64,000 bases of DNA, from the NCBI RefSeq assembly GCF_001886735.1, contig NZ_CP018076.1:2356001-2420000 (forward strand), in the 5' to 3' direction. Source of the stretch: Sulfitobacter alexandrii (GTDB taxonomy: Bacteria > Pseudomonadota > Alphaproteobacteria > Rhodobacterales > Rhodobacteraceae). The notes beneath the pieces are model-generated. The model searched no databases, was not told the DNA's origin, and worked only from the letters and a program-made list of their open reading frames with translations. Below are positions 1 through 8,490 of the stretch, piece after piece. Each line of letters opens with the position of its first letter. Positions within the stretch are counted from its first letter, which is position 1. Both the position numbers and the translations under genes were made by a program.

Positions 1-246
1 CACGGCGGAAAGCTGTTCGGCGCGTTGGGCCGCGTCATCGGTGGACAGGGCCGCCAGCATGGCATCGCCCAGTGCCTCGGCCTCCGCCCGCGCCTGGGCC
101 TTGCGGTACTCGTTCCAGGCCGCCCCCGCCACGACCAGCACGATGGCCAGGGCCGCGATCCAGCCATAGCGGCGCAACAAGTGGTACAGCCGGTCGCGGC
201 GCACCTCTTCGTTGACTTCGTCGATAAAGCTGTCTGTGTCGCTCAT
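1..246 (-). CDS. YfgM-like TPR membrane protein, N-terminal part
   Basis: This is the N-terminal 82 residues of a protein that continues beyond the left edge. It begins MSDTDSFIDEVNEEVRRDR, followed by a single membrane helix (about residues 29-45, rich in A/I/V/L) and then an Ala/Glu/Arg-rich stretch. That layout fits the alphaproteobacterial relatives of YfgM, a periplasmic TPR-like partner of BamB/Der-region genes. The cytosolic acidic N-terminus, single anchor and expected periplasmic TPR domain are family knowledge; only the anchor and the start of the helix-rich region are visible here. It is divergent from the RND efflux genes. The start is the first ATG of the open frame. Confidence 0.7.
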   Translation of the reverse strand, partial: MSDTDSFIDEVNEEVRRDRLYHLLRRYGWIAALAIVLVVAGAAWNEYRKAQARAEAEALGDAMLAALSTDDAAQRAEQLSAV

Positions 247-372
247 GCGGCTGCCTCTGATCCCGGGTTTTTCACCTCTTAACGCGCACAAGGGACCAAG
301 CCAAGGGCTAGCGGACTGCCTCAAAAGCGGCATTTCGGGCAATTACCACCAGAAAACCGGCAAAAATGACAT

Positions 373-389
373 AACTAAACTAGTCAGTT
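373..389. promoter_or_regulatory. Possible TetR-type operator upstream of the RND pair
   Basis: An AACT-N9-AGTT inverted repeat centred on ACTAGT lies in the AT-rich part of the 219-bp gap between the YfgM-like gene and the efflux adaptor gene. TetR-type repressors commonly bind such sites before adaptor/pump gene pairs. No TetR gene is visible in the window, so the binding protein is unknown. Confidence 0.35.
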
Positions 390-465
390 CACTTTGAAAG
401 TATTAAATAGCGCAAAACGCGGTTGGCCGGTCTCCGGCCTTCCGCTCCAAGCAAGAGGCCGCGTG

Positions 466-1722
466 ATGCGTTTTTTCTCCATCCTTGCTGCAGTCGCCGT
501 GACTGCGATCCTTGCCCTGTCCATTCTCGCCCGTCCCCAGCTCATGGCGCTGGTAGGCATGGATGAACCCCCTGCCCCGGCCGCCTCTGCCGCATCGGAA
601 GAGACCGAAACGCCCGCCGACTCGGCGGCACCCGCGCAGGAAATCCGCCGGGTGAAGGTCAGCGTCAGGCGATTCGATGCCCAGCAGGTGGACAGCGCGG
701 TCGTGTTGCGCGGCCAGACCGAAGCGATCCGGCAGGTCGACGTGCGGGCCGAGACCTCCGCCGTGGTCGCCTCGGCCCCGTTGCGCAAGGGGGCCAAGGT
801 GTCGGAAGGCGATCCTTTGTGCGAACTTGATCCCGGCACGCGGGGCGCGGCCCTGCAGGAGGCGCGTGCCCGCCTGAGCGAGGCGGAAAGCCGCGTTCCC
901 GAGGCCGAGGCGCGGGTCGAACAGGCCCGTGCGCAGCTGGAGGAGGCCCAGATCAACCAGAACGCCGCCTCGCGGCTGAGCGAGGACGGCTTTGCGTCGC
1001 AGACGCGCGTGGCCTCGTCGGACGCGGCGGTGGCCACGGCGCGGGCGGCGGTCACATCCGCCACCGCGGGCCTCAGCGCCGCGCAATCCGGCATCGAGGC
1101 GGCAACCGCCGCCGTCGCCAGCGCCGAGAAGGAGATCGAGCGCCTGACCATCCTCGCCCCCTTCGAGGGCCTGCTGGAGAGCGACACGGCCGAACTGGGA
1201 AGCCTGCTGCAACCCGGCGGGCTGTGCGCGACCATCATCCAGCTCGATCCGATCAAGCTGGTGGGCTTCGTGCCTGAAACCGAAGTGAACCGCGTGAGCC
1301 TCGGCGCCCGGGCCGGGGCACGGCTGGCCGCGGGCGGCAACCAGGTGACGGGCGAAGTGATCTTCCTGTCGCGTTCCGCCGATCCGCAGACCCGGACCTT
1401 CCGGGTCGAGATCGAGGTGCCGAACCCCGATCTGGAGATCCGCGATGGCCAGACCGCCGAGATCGCCATCGCGTCGGCCGGCGTGCAGGCGCACCTGATC
1501 CCGCAAAGCGCGATGACCCTGAACGACGAAGGCGCCCTCGGCGTGCGGACGGTGGACGCGGACGACGTGGTGTCCTTTGTCCCGGTGAGCATCATGCGCG
1601 ATGCCGCAAACGGCGTCTGGGTGACCGGCCTGCCTGAGACCGCCAACGTGATCGTGGTGGGTCAGGAATACGTGACCGAAGGCGTCACGGTCGATCCGAC
1701 CTACGAGGAGGTCACCCAATGA
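466..1722 (+). CDS. RND efflux periplasmic adaptor (HlyD/MFP family)
   Basis: This 418-residue membrane-fusion protein would bridge an inner-membrane RND pump to an outer-membrane channel. It has an N-terminal hydrophobic segment (residues 1-22), a biotinyl-lipoyl half-motif near residue 100 (GDPLCELDPGTRG), an Ala/Glu-rich coiled-coil hairpin over roughly 120-215, the returning lipoyl half (LAPFEGLLESDTAELG) and a C-terminal beta-barrel. I chose the ATG at 466. The open frame extends 24 codons upstream, but MRFFSILAAV starts the hydrophobic export/anchor segment directly. Its stop overlaps the pump start (ATGA), so the two genes are one operon. The substrate cannot be read from sequence. Confidence 0.88.
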   Translation: MRFFSILAAVAVTAILALSILARPQLMALVGMDEPPAPAASAASEETETPADSAAPAQEIRRVKVSVRRFDAQQVDSAVVLRGQTEAIRQVDVRAETSAVVASAPLRKGAKVSEGDPLCELDPGTRGAALQEARARLSEAESRVPEAEARVEQARAQLEEAQINQNAASRLSEDGFASQTRVASSDAAVATARAAVTSATAGLSAAQSGIEAATAAVASAEKEIERLTILAPFEGLLESDTAELGSLLQPGGLCATIIQLDPIKLVGFVPETEVNRVSLGARAGARLAAGGNQVTGEVIFLSRSADPQTRTFRVEIEVPNPDLEIRDGQTAEIAIASAGVQAHLIPQSAMTLNDEGALGVRTVDADDVVSFVPVSIMRDAANGVWVTGLPETANVIVVGQEYVTEGVTVDPTYEEVTQ

Positions 1723-4700
1723 GCGGCATCGTCGACTGGGCCGCCGGGCGGGCCAGGATGGTCCTGGCCTTCATCCTGCTGAGCCTTGTTGTCGGCGGCT
1801 ATGCCTATTCGACCCTGCCCAAGGAAGGCGAGCCCGACATCGAGGTGCCGGCGCTTTTCGTATCGGTGCAGTTCCCCGGCATCTCGGCGGCGGACAGCGA
1901 GACGCTGCTGGTCAAGCCGATGGAAACCGAGCTGGCGGATCTCGACGGGTTGAAGACCATGACCGGCACCGCCGCCGAGAACTATGCCGGCGTGGCGCTG
2001 GAGTTTGAATTCGGCTGGGACAAGACCAAGATCATGGCCGATGTCCGGGATGCCATGGGCACGGCGCAGGCGGATTTCCCGGAAGGGGCGGAAACCTACA
2101 CCATCAACGAGATCAACTTCTCGGAATTTCCCATCATCATCGTCAACCTGACCGGGCCGGTGCCAGAACGCACCATGGCCCGCGTGGCCCGCGATCTGCA
2201 GGAGGATCTCGAAGGGCTGGACGCGGTGCTGGAAGCCGGGCTGGCGGGCGACCGGGACGAGATGCTCGAAGTGCTGATCGACCCGCTCCGGCTGGAAGCC
2301 TACAACGTGACCGCGGGCGAGCTGATCAACGTCGTGCAGAACAACAACCAGCTGATCGCGGCGGGCGAGATCGAGACCGATCAGGGCACCTTCTCGGTCA
2401 AGATCCCGTCGTCGTTCGACGATCCGTCCGACATCTACAGCCTGCCGGTCAAGACCAACGGGGACCGGGTCGTCACGCTGGGCGACCTGGCACAGATCAA
2501 CCTGACCTTCGAGGATCGCAAGGGCACGGCGCGGTTCAACGGGGAAAAGACGCTTGCGCTGCAGGTGGTCAAGCGCAAGGGCTACAACCTGATCGACACC
2601 GCCGCGCAGGTCAAGGAGATCGTCGCGCAACGCGCCGCCGACTGGCCGGACGAACTGCGCGCGGCTGTCACGGTGGGGACATCGAACGACCAGAGCCGGA
2701 TCGTGGACAGCATGGTCCAGCAGCTTCTGGGCAGCGTGTTCACCGCCGTGGCGCTGGTGATGATCGTGGTTCTGGCCGCGCTCGGGATCCGCGCGGCCCT
2801 GCTGGTGGGTTTCGCCATCCCCACGTCCTTTCTGCTGTGCTTTGCGTTCCTCGCACTGATGGGGATCTCGATCTCGAACATCGTGATGTTCGGGCTGATC
2901 CTGGCGGTGGGGATGCTCGTGGACGGCGCCATCGTGGTGGTCGAATACGCCGACAAGCGCCAGCAGGAGGGCGAGGGCCCGATGCGCGCCTACGTGGAAG
3001 CCGCCAAGCGCATGTTCTGGCCGGTGATCTCCTCGACCGCGACAACGCTCTGCGCGTTCCTGCCGATGCTGTTCTGGCCCGGCATCGCGGGGGAGTTCAT
3101 GGGCATGCTGCCGGTAACGCTCATCTTCGTGCTGTCGGCGTCGCTGCTGGTGGCGCTGATCTACCTGCCCGTGATGGGCGGCGTGACCGGGCGGCTCGAA
3201 GTCTGGATGGCCCGCCGGATGCGGGCGGTGGCCGGCCTGCCGTTGCTGCTGCACCTTCTTCTGTTCGTCGGCGCTGCGATCCTCTTCGTGCCCGCGGCGC
3301 TGCTGCTGGGGCCTCCGGAACCGGGCCAGCCCGGCCTGCTGTTCCAGTGGATGACGTCCGCGTTCGAGGCCATGGATTCCCTTTCCATCCTTTCGGTTGT
3401 CATCACCTTCGCGACGGTCTTTGCGCTGGTGGTGGTGGCGGCGGCGGTCGGCGCGCTGGCCCTGGGCGGCTTTCTGCTGGCGCTCATCAGCCTTTTCGCG
3501 CTGATGACGCGGCTGGGCCGTGCGGGCCGCTGGCTGGCCACGCGCATGTTCCGCCGCGAACCCGATCGGATCCACGCCGGCTATCGCCGCAACGGCTTTG
3601 GCTACCTGATGGCGTTCATCGCCGGCAACCCGCTGATGCCGCTGGTGATGGCGGGGGCCGTGTTTGTCTTCGTGGGCACGGTGCTGATCTACTTCACCAA
3701 CAATTCCAAGGGTGTGGAATTCTTCGTGGAGTCCGAACCGGAACAGGCCATCGTGTATGTCCTCGCGCGCGGCAACCTGTCGCTGGAGGAAAAGGATGCG
3801 CTGCTGGAACGGGCCGAAAAGGTCGTGCTGGAGAATCCCGGCGTGCAGACCGCCTTTGCCTTTGCTGGGGAAGGCGGGCTCGACAGCAACACCGGCGGCG
3901 CGCAGGCGCCCAAGGACAGCATCGGGCAGATCCAGCTTGAAACCATCCCGTGGGAGGACCGCCCCGAGACGGTGGAGCCCTGGTTCACCATTCCGTTTCT
4001 GGGGGCGACCGTCACCCGCCACACCCAGGATCCCGCCTATGACGGCGATGTCATCATCGACGATCTGACCGAGCGGCTGCAACAGATCCCCGGGATCCAG
4101 ACCGAGATCCTTGCGCAGTCGCGCGGCCCCGCGTCGGGCAAACCGGTGCACCTGCGGCTCAAGTCCGACAGCTACACCGATCTTGTCGCCGCTACCGAAT
4201 CCGTGCGGGCCCAGTACGAGCGGACCCCCGGCCTGACCCTGATCGAGGACACGCGCCCCCTGCCCGGCATCGACTGGCGGATCGATGTCGACGTGGAAAA
4301 GGCCGGACGCTACGGCGCCGACGTGGTCACCGTGGGCGCGATGGTGCAACTGGTCACGCGTGGCCTGCTGCTGGACACCATGCGGGTGGACAGTTCCGAC
4401 GAGGAGATCGAGATCCGCGTGCGCCTGCCCGAGCAGGACCGCGTTCTGTCCACGCTCGATACGCTCAAGGTCCGCACGACCGACGGGCTGGTGCCGCTGT
4501 CCAACTTTATCACCCGGACCCCGGTGCCGAAACTGGCCGAGATCAACAGGATCGACCAGAAACGCTATCTCGACGTGAAGGCGGACGTGGCCCCCGGCCT
4601 GATGAAGATCGTCGAGGGCGACACCACAAGCGGAACCACCATGGCGACCCTAGAGGCTGCCCCGGCGGGCACCGCGCCGGAGGTGACGGCACTGGACGGT

Positions 4701-5606
4701 ACAGGATACGTCGTGATCGACCGGACCGAGGCGGCCGCGGGCAAGGACCTGCAGGCGAACCTGGCCAGCGGCGACTTCCGGCTCGTGCCGATCAACGCCA
4801 ACGAACGGATCGCCGAGATCACCAAGTGGCTCGACACCGACCCCCTGCCCGACAGCATCAGCACGGAATGGACCGGCGACCAGGAAGAGCAGGCCGAAAG
4901 CGAGGCCTTCCTTTCCTCGGCCTTCACCGCGGCGCTCGGGCTGATGTTCATCATCCTGCTGGCGCAGTTCAACAGCTTCTACAACTCGGTGCTGGTGCTG
5001 CTCGCGGTGGTGCTGTCCACCACGGGCGTGCTGATCGGGATGCTGGTGATGGACCAGACCTTCAGCATCATCATGACCGGGACGGGCATCGTGGCGCTGG
5101 CGGGGATCGTGGTGAACAACAACATCATCCTGATCGACACCTACCAAGAATTCGAACGCTACATGCCCCGGATCGAGGCGATCATCCGCACCGCGCAGGC
5201 GCGCATCCGTCCGGTGCTGCTGACAACGATCACCACGATGGCGGGGCTTGCACCGATGATGTTCGGCCTCAGTCTCGACTTCGCGGCGGGCGGCTATACC
5301 ATCGACAGCCCTACCGCGCTGTGGTGGAAACAGCTGGCGACGGCGGTGGTCTTCGGGCTGGGGATCGCGACGGTCCTGACGCTTCTGGTGACGCCGTCGA
5401 TGCTGGCGATCCGGGTCTGGGCCACGACCTACGTCCGCTGGTTCGCCCGGCTTCTGGCGCGGATGTCGCTGGGACGGGCCAGCCGCGCCGCGCAGGACTG
5501 GGCGCTCGCCCGGGATGCCCGCCGCACCAAGTTGCAGGAAATCATCTGGGACGACGTGAGCGCGCCGATCGCGGTGGTGCCCCCGCGCCTGTCGGCGGCG
5601 GAGTAG
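1719..5606 (+). CDS. RND efflux pump permease, long variant
   Basis: A proton-driven inner-membrane transporter of the AcrB/HAE1 superfamily, 1295 residues against about 1030-1050 for typical members. The N-terminal helix (10-30), the porter motif NNNQLIAAGE (208-217) and TM4 (GLILAVGMLVDGAIVVVE, about 392-409) are recognisable, as is TM10 (GIVALAGIVVNNNIILID). TM4 keeps one of the two proton-relay Asp residues of AcrB (D402, followed by Gly). The TM10 Lys of AcrB is replaced by Asn. An extra hydrophobic block of about 110 residues (about 495-610, with three likely helices) sits between TM6 and TM7. It is translationally coupled to the adaptor gene. No outer-membrane channel gene is adjacent. 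Confidence 0.9.
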   Translation: MSGIVDWAAGRARMVLAFILLSLVVGGYAYSTLPKEGEPDIEVPALFVSVQFPGISAADSETLLVKPMETELADLDGLKTMTGTAAENYAGVALEFEFGWDKTKIMADVRDAMGTAQADFPEGAETYTINEINFSEFPIIIVNLTGPVPERTMARVARDLQEDLEGLDAVLEAGLAGDRDEMLEVLIDPLRLEAYNVTAGELINVVQNNNQLIAAGEIETDQGTFSVKIPSSFDDPSDIYSLPVKTNGDRVVTLGDLAQINLTFEDRKGTARFNGEKTLALQVVKRKGYNLIDTAAQVKEIVAQRAADWPDELRAAVTVGTSNDQSRIVDSMVQQLLGSVFTAVALVMIVVLAALGIRAALLVGFAIPTSFLLCFAFLALMGISISNIVMFGLILAVGMLVDGAIVVVEYADKRQQEGEGPMRAYVEAAKRMFWPVISSTATTLCAFLPMLFWPGIAGEFMGMLPVTLIFVLSASLLVALIYLPVMGGVTGRLEVWMARRMRAVAGLPLLLHLLLFVGAAILFVPAALLLGPPEPGQPGLLFQWMTSAFEAMDSLSILSVVITFATVFALVVVAAAVGALALGGFLLALISLFALMTRLGRAGRWLATRMFRREPDRIHAGYRRNGFGYLMAFIAGNPLMPLVMAGAVFVFVGTVLIYFTNNSKGVEFFVESEPEQAIVYVLARGNLSLEEKDALLERAEKVVLENPGVQTAFAFAGEGGLDSNTGGAQAPKDSIGQIQLETIPWEDRPETVEPWFTIPFLGATVTRHTQDPAYDGDVIIDDLTERLQQIPGIQTEILAQSRGPASGKPVHLRLKSDSYTDLVAATESVRAQYERTPGLTLIEDTRPLPGIDWRIDVDVEKAGRYGADVVTVGAMVQLVTRGLLLDTMRVDSSDEEIEIRVRLPEQDRVLSTLDTLKVRTTDGLVPLSNFITRTPVPKLAEINRIDQKRYLDVKADVAPGLMKIVEGDTTSGTTMATLEAAPAGTAPEVTALDGTGYVVIDRTEAAAGKDLQANLASGDFRLVPINANERIAEITKWLDTDPLPDSISTEWTGDQEEQAESEAFLSSAFTAALGLMFIILLAQFNSFYNSVLVLLAVVLSTTGVLIGMLVMDQTFSIIMTGTGIVALAGIVVNNNIILIDTYQEFERYMPRIEAIIRTAQARIRPVLLTTITTMAGLAPMMFGLSLDFAAGGYTIDSPTALWWKQLATAVVFGLGIATVLTLLVTPSMLAIRVWATTYVRWFARLLARMSLGRASRAAQDWALARDARRTKLQEIIWDDVSAPIAVVPPRLSAAE

Positions 5607-5716
5607 AGCGGCCCGAAGCGCCGTCCCGGCGGAAATCGGCAAGGGCGCGCATCGGACCCTCGCTTCGGGGCGTGGCCGGGCTATCCTCTGGTCAGGCCCA
5701 CAGACAGGAGACCGCC

Positions 5717-6169
5717 ATGATCCGTTCCTTCCTTGCCGCCCCGATCGCGCTGGCCGTGCTTGCGCTGCCCGCCGCTGCCCAGATGATCGACACGCTCAGC
5801 CCCCACGCGGTGCACGTGACGATGGACCGGCTGGAGGCAGCGGTGCAGGAGGCAGGGGCCACAGTCTTTGCCCGCGTCGATCATGCCGCCGGCGCGGCAG
5901 ACGCGGACATGGAACTGCGCCCCACCGAACTGCTGATCTTCGGCAACCCGGCGCTGGGAACCCCGGCGATGCAGGATGGCCAGACGGCCGGCCTCGACCT
6001 TCCGATGCGGGTGCTTGCCTTTGCGGATTCCGAAGGGGTGGTGCATGTCACCTACCACGATCCCGCCGCGCTGGCGCTGGCACATGGCCTGCCCGAGGAT
6101 GCCGCGTACCTGCAGAAGATGACCGACGCGCTGGCGCAGCTGACCGGCAAGGCCACCGCCGAGGAGTAG
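5717..6169 (+). CDS. DUF302 family exported protein
   Basis: A 150-residue protein with a clear Sec signal peptide (MIRSFLAAPIALAVLALPAAA, cleavage near residue 21). The domain that follows matches my recollection of DUF302: an amphipathic helix (MDRLEAAVQEAGATVFARVDH), the strand PTELLIFGNPALGTPAM and the segment LPMRVLAFADSEGVVHVTYHDP. It is expected in the periplasm; the family function is unknown, although some members bind haem or sit with redox genes. A good ribosome binding site (acaggagacc) precedes the ATG. It is convergent with the interrupted gene on the other strand, and the two stop codons abut exactly. Confidence 0.8.
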   Translation: MIRSFLAAPIALAVLALPAAAQMIDTLSPHAVHVTMDRLEAAVQEAGATVFARVDHAAGAADADMELRPTELLIFGNPALGTPAMQDGQTAGLDLPMRVLAFADSEGVVHVTYHDPAALALAHGLPEDAAYLQKMTDALAQLTGKATAEE

Positions 6170-6523
6170 TTACGACCGGCCTCCGCCGGTTCCCGCGGCG
6201 CGGGCCGCTTCGGACAGGTCGTGCCACCACGCGGCGTAGCTGGAATTCTTCGGGTGCTTGCCGCCTTCGTCGGGGCTGCCGTCGTCCCATCATACCGGGC
6301 CGCGTTCGCCCAGCCTGCGCTTGGCGGCATCCACGGCCGCACGGGCCTCGGCAGTCTGGGCCTCGCTTTCGGCCTGACCCACGGCGCGGCGTGCCTGCAT
6401 CAGCGCCTTGACCGCGGCGCGGCGTTCGGTGTCGGACAGCGCCGGGTCGGTGCAGCGCCACAGCCGCGCCTTCGACACGAAATAGCGGCCATCCGGCGTG
6501 TGCGGATACTCCTTGCGCGGCAT
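6170..6523 (-). pseudogene. Small conserved protein interrupted by in-frame TGA
   Basis: The reading frame starts MPRKEYPHTPDGRYFVSKAR and runs for 77 codons to GERGPV, where a TGA occurs. The same frame then stays open for 39 further codons (WDDGSPDEGGKHPKNS...) to a TAA at 6170-6172. I recall homologues of this small alphaproteobacterial family reading GPVWWDDG at this point, so the TGA at 6290-6292 most simply replaces a Trp TGG. The start overlaps the stop of the ABC exporter gene (TGATG), so it is the last gene of that operon. Function is unknown. The alternatives are a sequencing error or a genuinely shortened 77-residue product. Confidence 0.7.
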
Positions 6524-8379
6524 CAGTCCTCTTCCGACTGCTGCCGCTGCCAGAGCTGGGCGTAGCGCCCCTGCCGGGCGAGGAGCGTCTCGTGACTGCC
6601 CTGCTCGACGATCTCGCCTTTCTCCAGCACGATGATCCGGTCCGCTTCGGCCACCGTGGACAGGCGGTGTGCGATGGTCAGCACGGTGCGCCCCTGCCCC
6701 GCGCGGCGCAGCGCGTCCTGGATCTCGTGTTCGGTATCGCTGTCGAGCGCACTGGTCGCCTCGTCCAGCAGCAGGATCGGCGGATCCTTGAGCAGCGTCC
6801 GGGCGATGCCGACGCGCTGTTTCTCGCCGCCGGACAGCTTGAGCCCGCGCTCGCCCACCGCCGTCTCGTAGCCCTGCGGCAGGGACAGGATGAAGTCGTG
6901 GATCTGCGCGGCGCGGGCGGCGGCCTCGATCTCGTCCTGTGTCGCCGCATCGCGACCGTAGGCGATGTTGTAGCGGATCGTGTCGTTGAACAGCACCGTG
7001 TCCTGCGGCACCACGCCGATGGCCCGGTGCAGGCTGTCCTGGGTGATGTCGCGGATGTCCTGCCCGTCGATCCGCAGCGCGCCGCCCTGCACGTCGTAGA
7101 ACCGGAACAGCAGACGCCCGATCGTCGACTTTCCCGACCCGGTGGAGCCCACGATGGCCAGTGTCTCGCCCGGTCGCGCCTCGAGACTGATGCCGTTGAG
7201 GATCAGCCGGTCGGGATCATAGCCGAAGCGGACATTTTCCAGCGTCACGCGCCCGCCGGTGATCCGGAGGTCGGGCGCGTCCGGCTTGTCCGTGATCTCG
7301 GCCGGCTGTTCGAGCAGGCCGAACATCTGGCCCATGTCCACCAGCGCCTGCCGGATCTCGCGGTAGACGGTGCCCAGAAAGTTGAGCGGCACGGTGATCT
7401 GGATCATGTAGGCGTTGACCATCACGAAATCGCCCACCGTGAGGGTGCCGTTCTGTACCCCGATGGCCGCCATGACCATCACGCCCACAAGTCCGGCCGT
7501 GATGATCAGCGCCTGCCCGAAGTTCAGGAACGCCAGCGAGTAGTTCGTCTTGATCGCCGCTTCCTCGTAGCCCGCCATGGCGTGATCGTAGCGCGCAGCC
7601 TCGCGGGCCTCCGCCCCGAAGTATTTGACCGTTTCATAGTTCAAAAGGCTGTCGATGGCTTTTTGGTTCGCATCCGTGTCGCTGTCGTTCATCTGGCGCC
7701 GCAGCTTTACGCGCCATTCGGTGACCGCGAACGTGAACCAGACATACAGCGCGATCGTGACCGCCACGACGACCGTGTACCAGATGTCGAAAAGCGCTGT
7801 CAGGATGATCGCGATCAGCAGCAGTTCGAGGATCAGCGGCCCGATGGAGAACAGCAGGAACCGCAGCAGGAAGTCCACGCCCTTGACCCCGCGTTCGATG
7901 ATCCGGCTCAGGCCACCGGTCTTGCGGGTGATGTGATAGCGCAGGGACAGCTTGTGAATGTGCTGGAAGGTTTCCAGCGCCAGCATGCGCAGCGCGCGTT
8001 GGCCCACGCGGGCGAATACCGCGTCGCGCAGCTGCTGAAAGCCCACGTTCATCAGGCGCGCCATGCCGTAGGCCAGCGTCAGCGCCACCGCGCCAAGGGC
8101 CAGCATCGGCGTGCCCTCTCCCGCCAGCGCGTCGACGGCATCCTTGTAGAACAGCGGCGTGGCGACCGACACCAGCTTGGACGCGACGAGCGCGACCATC
8201 GCCCAGACCACCCGACGCTTGACCCATGGCATGTCCCGGGGCCAGAGGTAGGGCGCGACCCTGCGCAGAACCCGCATGGCGGACTGGCGTTCGGCCTGTT
8301 CGGCCAGCTGTTCGTCGGTCAGTGGCTTCTTTGGGGGGGCGTCATCCCGATCGGCGGGGCTGGCGGTATTTGCGGACAT
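6523..8379 (-). CDS. ABC exporter, Atm1/HMT1 type (fused TMD-NBD)
   Basis: A 618-residue half-transporter that should work as a homodimer in the inner membrane. The cytosolic N-terminus is charged, and the six-helix membrane domain spans about 60-350. The nucleotide-binding domain carries Walker A GSTGSGKST, signature LSGGEKQR, Walker B ILLLDEATSALDS and the switch His in TIAHRLSTV. The membrane domain resembles Atm1 (mitochondrial and alphaproteobacterial exporters of glutathione-bound sulfur or metal species), for example HKLSLRYHITRKTGGLSR and the downstream NYETVKYFGAE. The glutathione-conjugate role is family inference. The start MSANTASPADRD is the first ATG, and the gene is followed by the coupled small gene. 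Confidence 0.88.
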   Translation of the reverse strand: MSANTASPADRDDAPPKKPLTDEQLAEQAERQSAMRVLRRVAPYLWPRDMPWVKRRVVWAMVALVASKLVSVATPLFYKDAVDALAGEGTPMLALGAVALTLAYGMARLMNVGFQQLRDAVFARVGQRALRMLALETFQHIHKLSLRYHITRKTGGLSRIIERGVKGVDFLLRFLLFSIGPLILELLLIAIILTALFDIWYTVVVAVTIALYVWFTFAVTEWRVKLRRQMNDSDTDANQKAIDSLLNYETVKYFGAEAREAARYDHAMAGYEEAAIKTNYSLAFLNFGQALIITAGLVGVMVMAAIGVQNGTLTVGDFVMVNAYMIQITVPLNFLGTVYREIRQALVDMGQMFGLLEQPAEITDKPDAPDLRITGGRVTLENVRFGYDPDRLILNGISLEARPGETLAIVGSTGSGKSTIGRLLFRFYDVQGGALRIDGQDIRDITQDSLHRAIGVVPQDTVLFNDTIRYNIAYGRDAATQDEIEAAARAAQIHDFILSLPQGYETAVGERGLKLSGGEKQRVGIARTLLKDPPILLLDEATSALDSDTEHEIQDALRRAGQGRTVLTIAHRLSTVAEADRIIVLEKGEIVEQGSHETLLARQGRYAQLWQRQQSEED

Positions 8380-8490
8380 GGAGCTTCCTGAATGCTTGCG
8401 ACCCTACATAAGCCGGTCGGGCATGGGTTGCCACAGCAACCGGAGATTTCAGGAACGCGGGGCCGGCTTTTCCCGTGATCCGCGCCGCGG

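Noticed and set aside
1701..4349. An 882-codon minus-strand open frame opposite the RND pump
   Set aside because: It mirrors the codon bias of the pump gene; composition is His/Gln/Arg-rich and no motif is recognisable.
5612..5669. A 9-bp inverted repeat (cccgaagcg / cgcttcggg) after the RND gene
   Set aside because: The arms are 40 nt apart without a T-tract, so it is not a convincing terminator.
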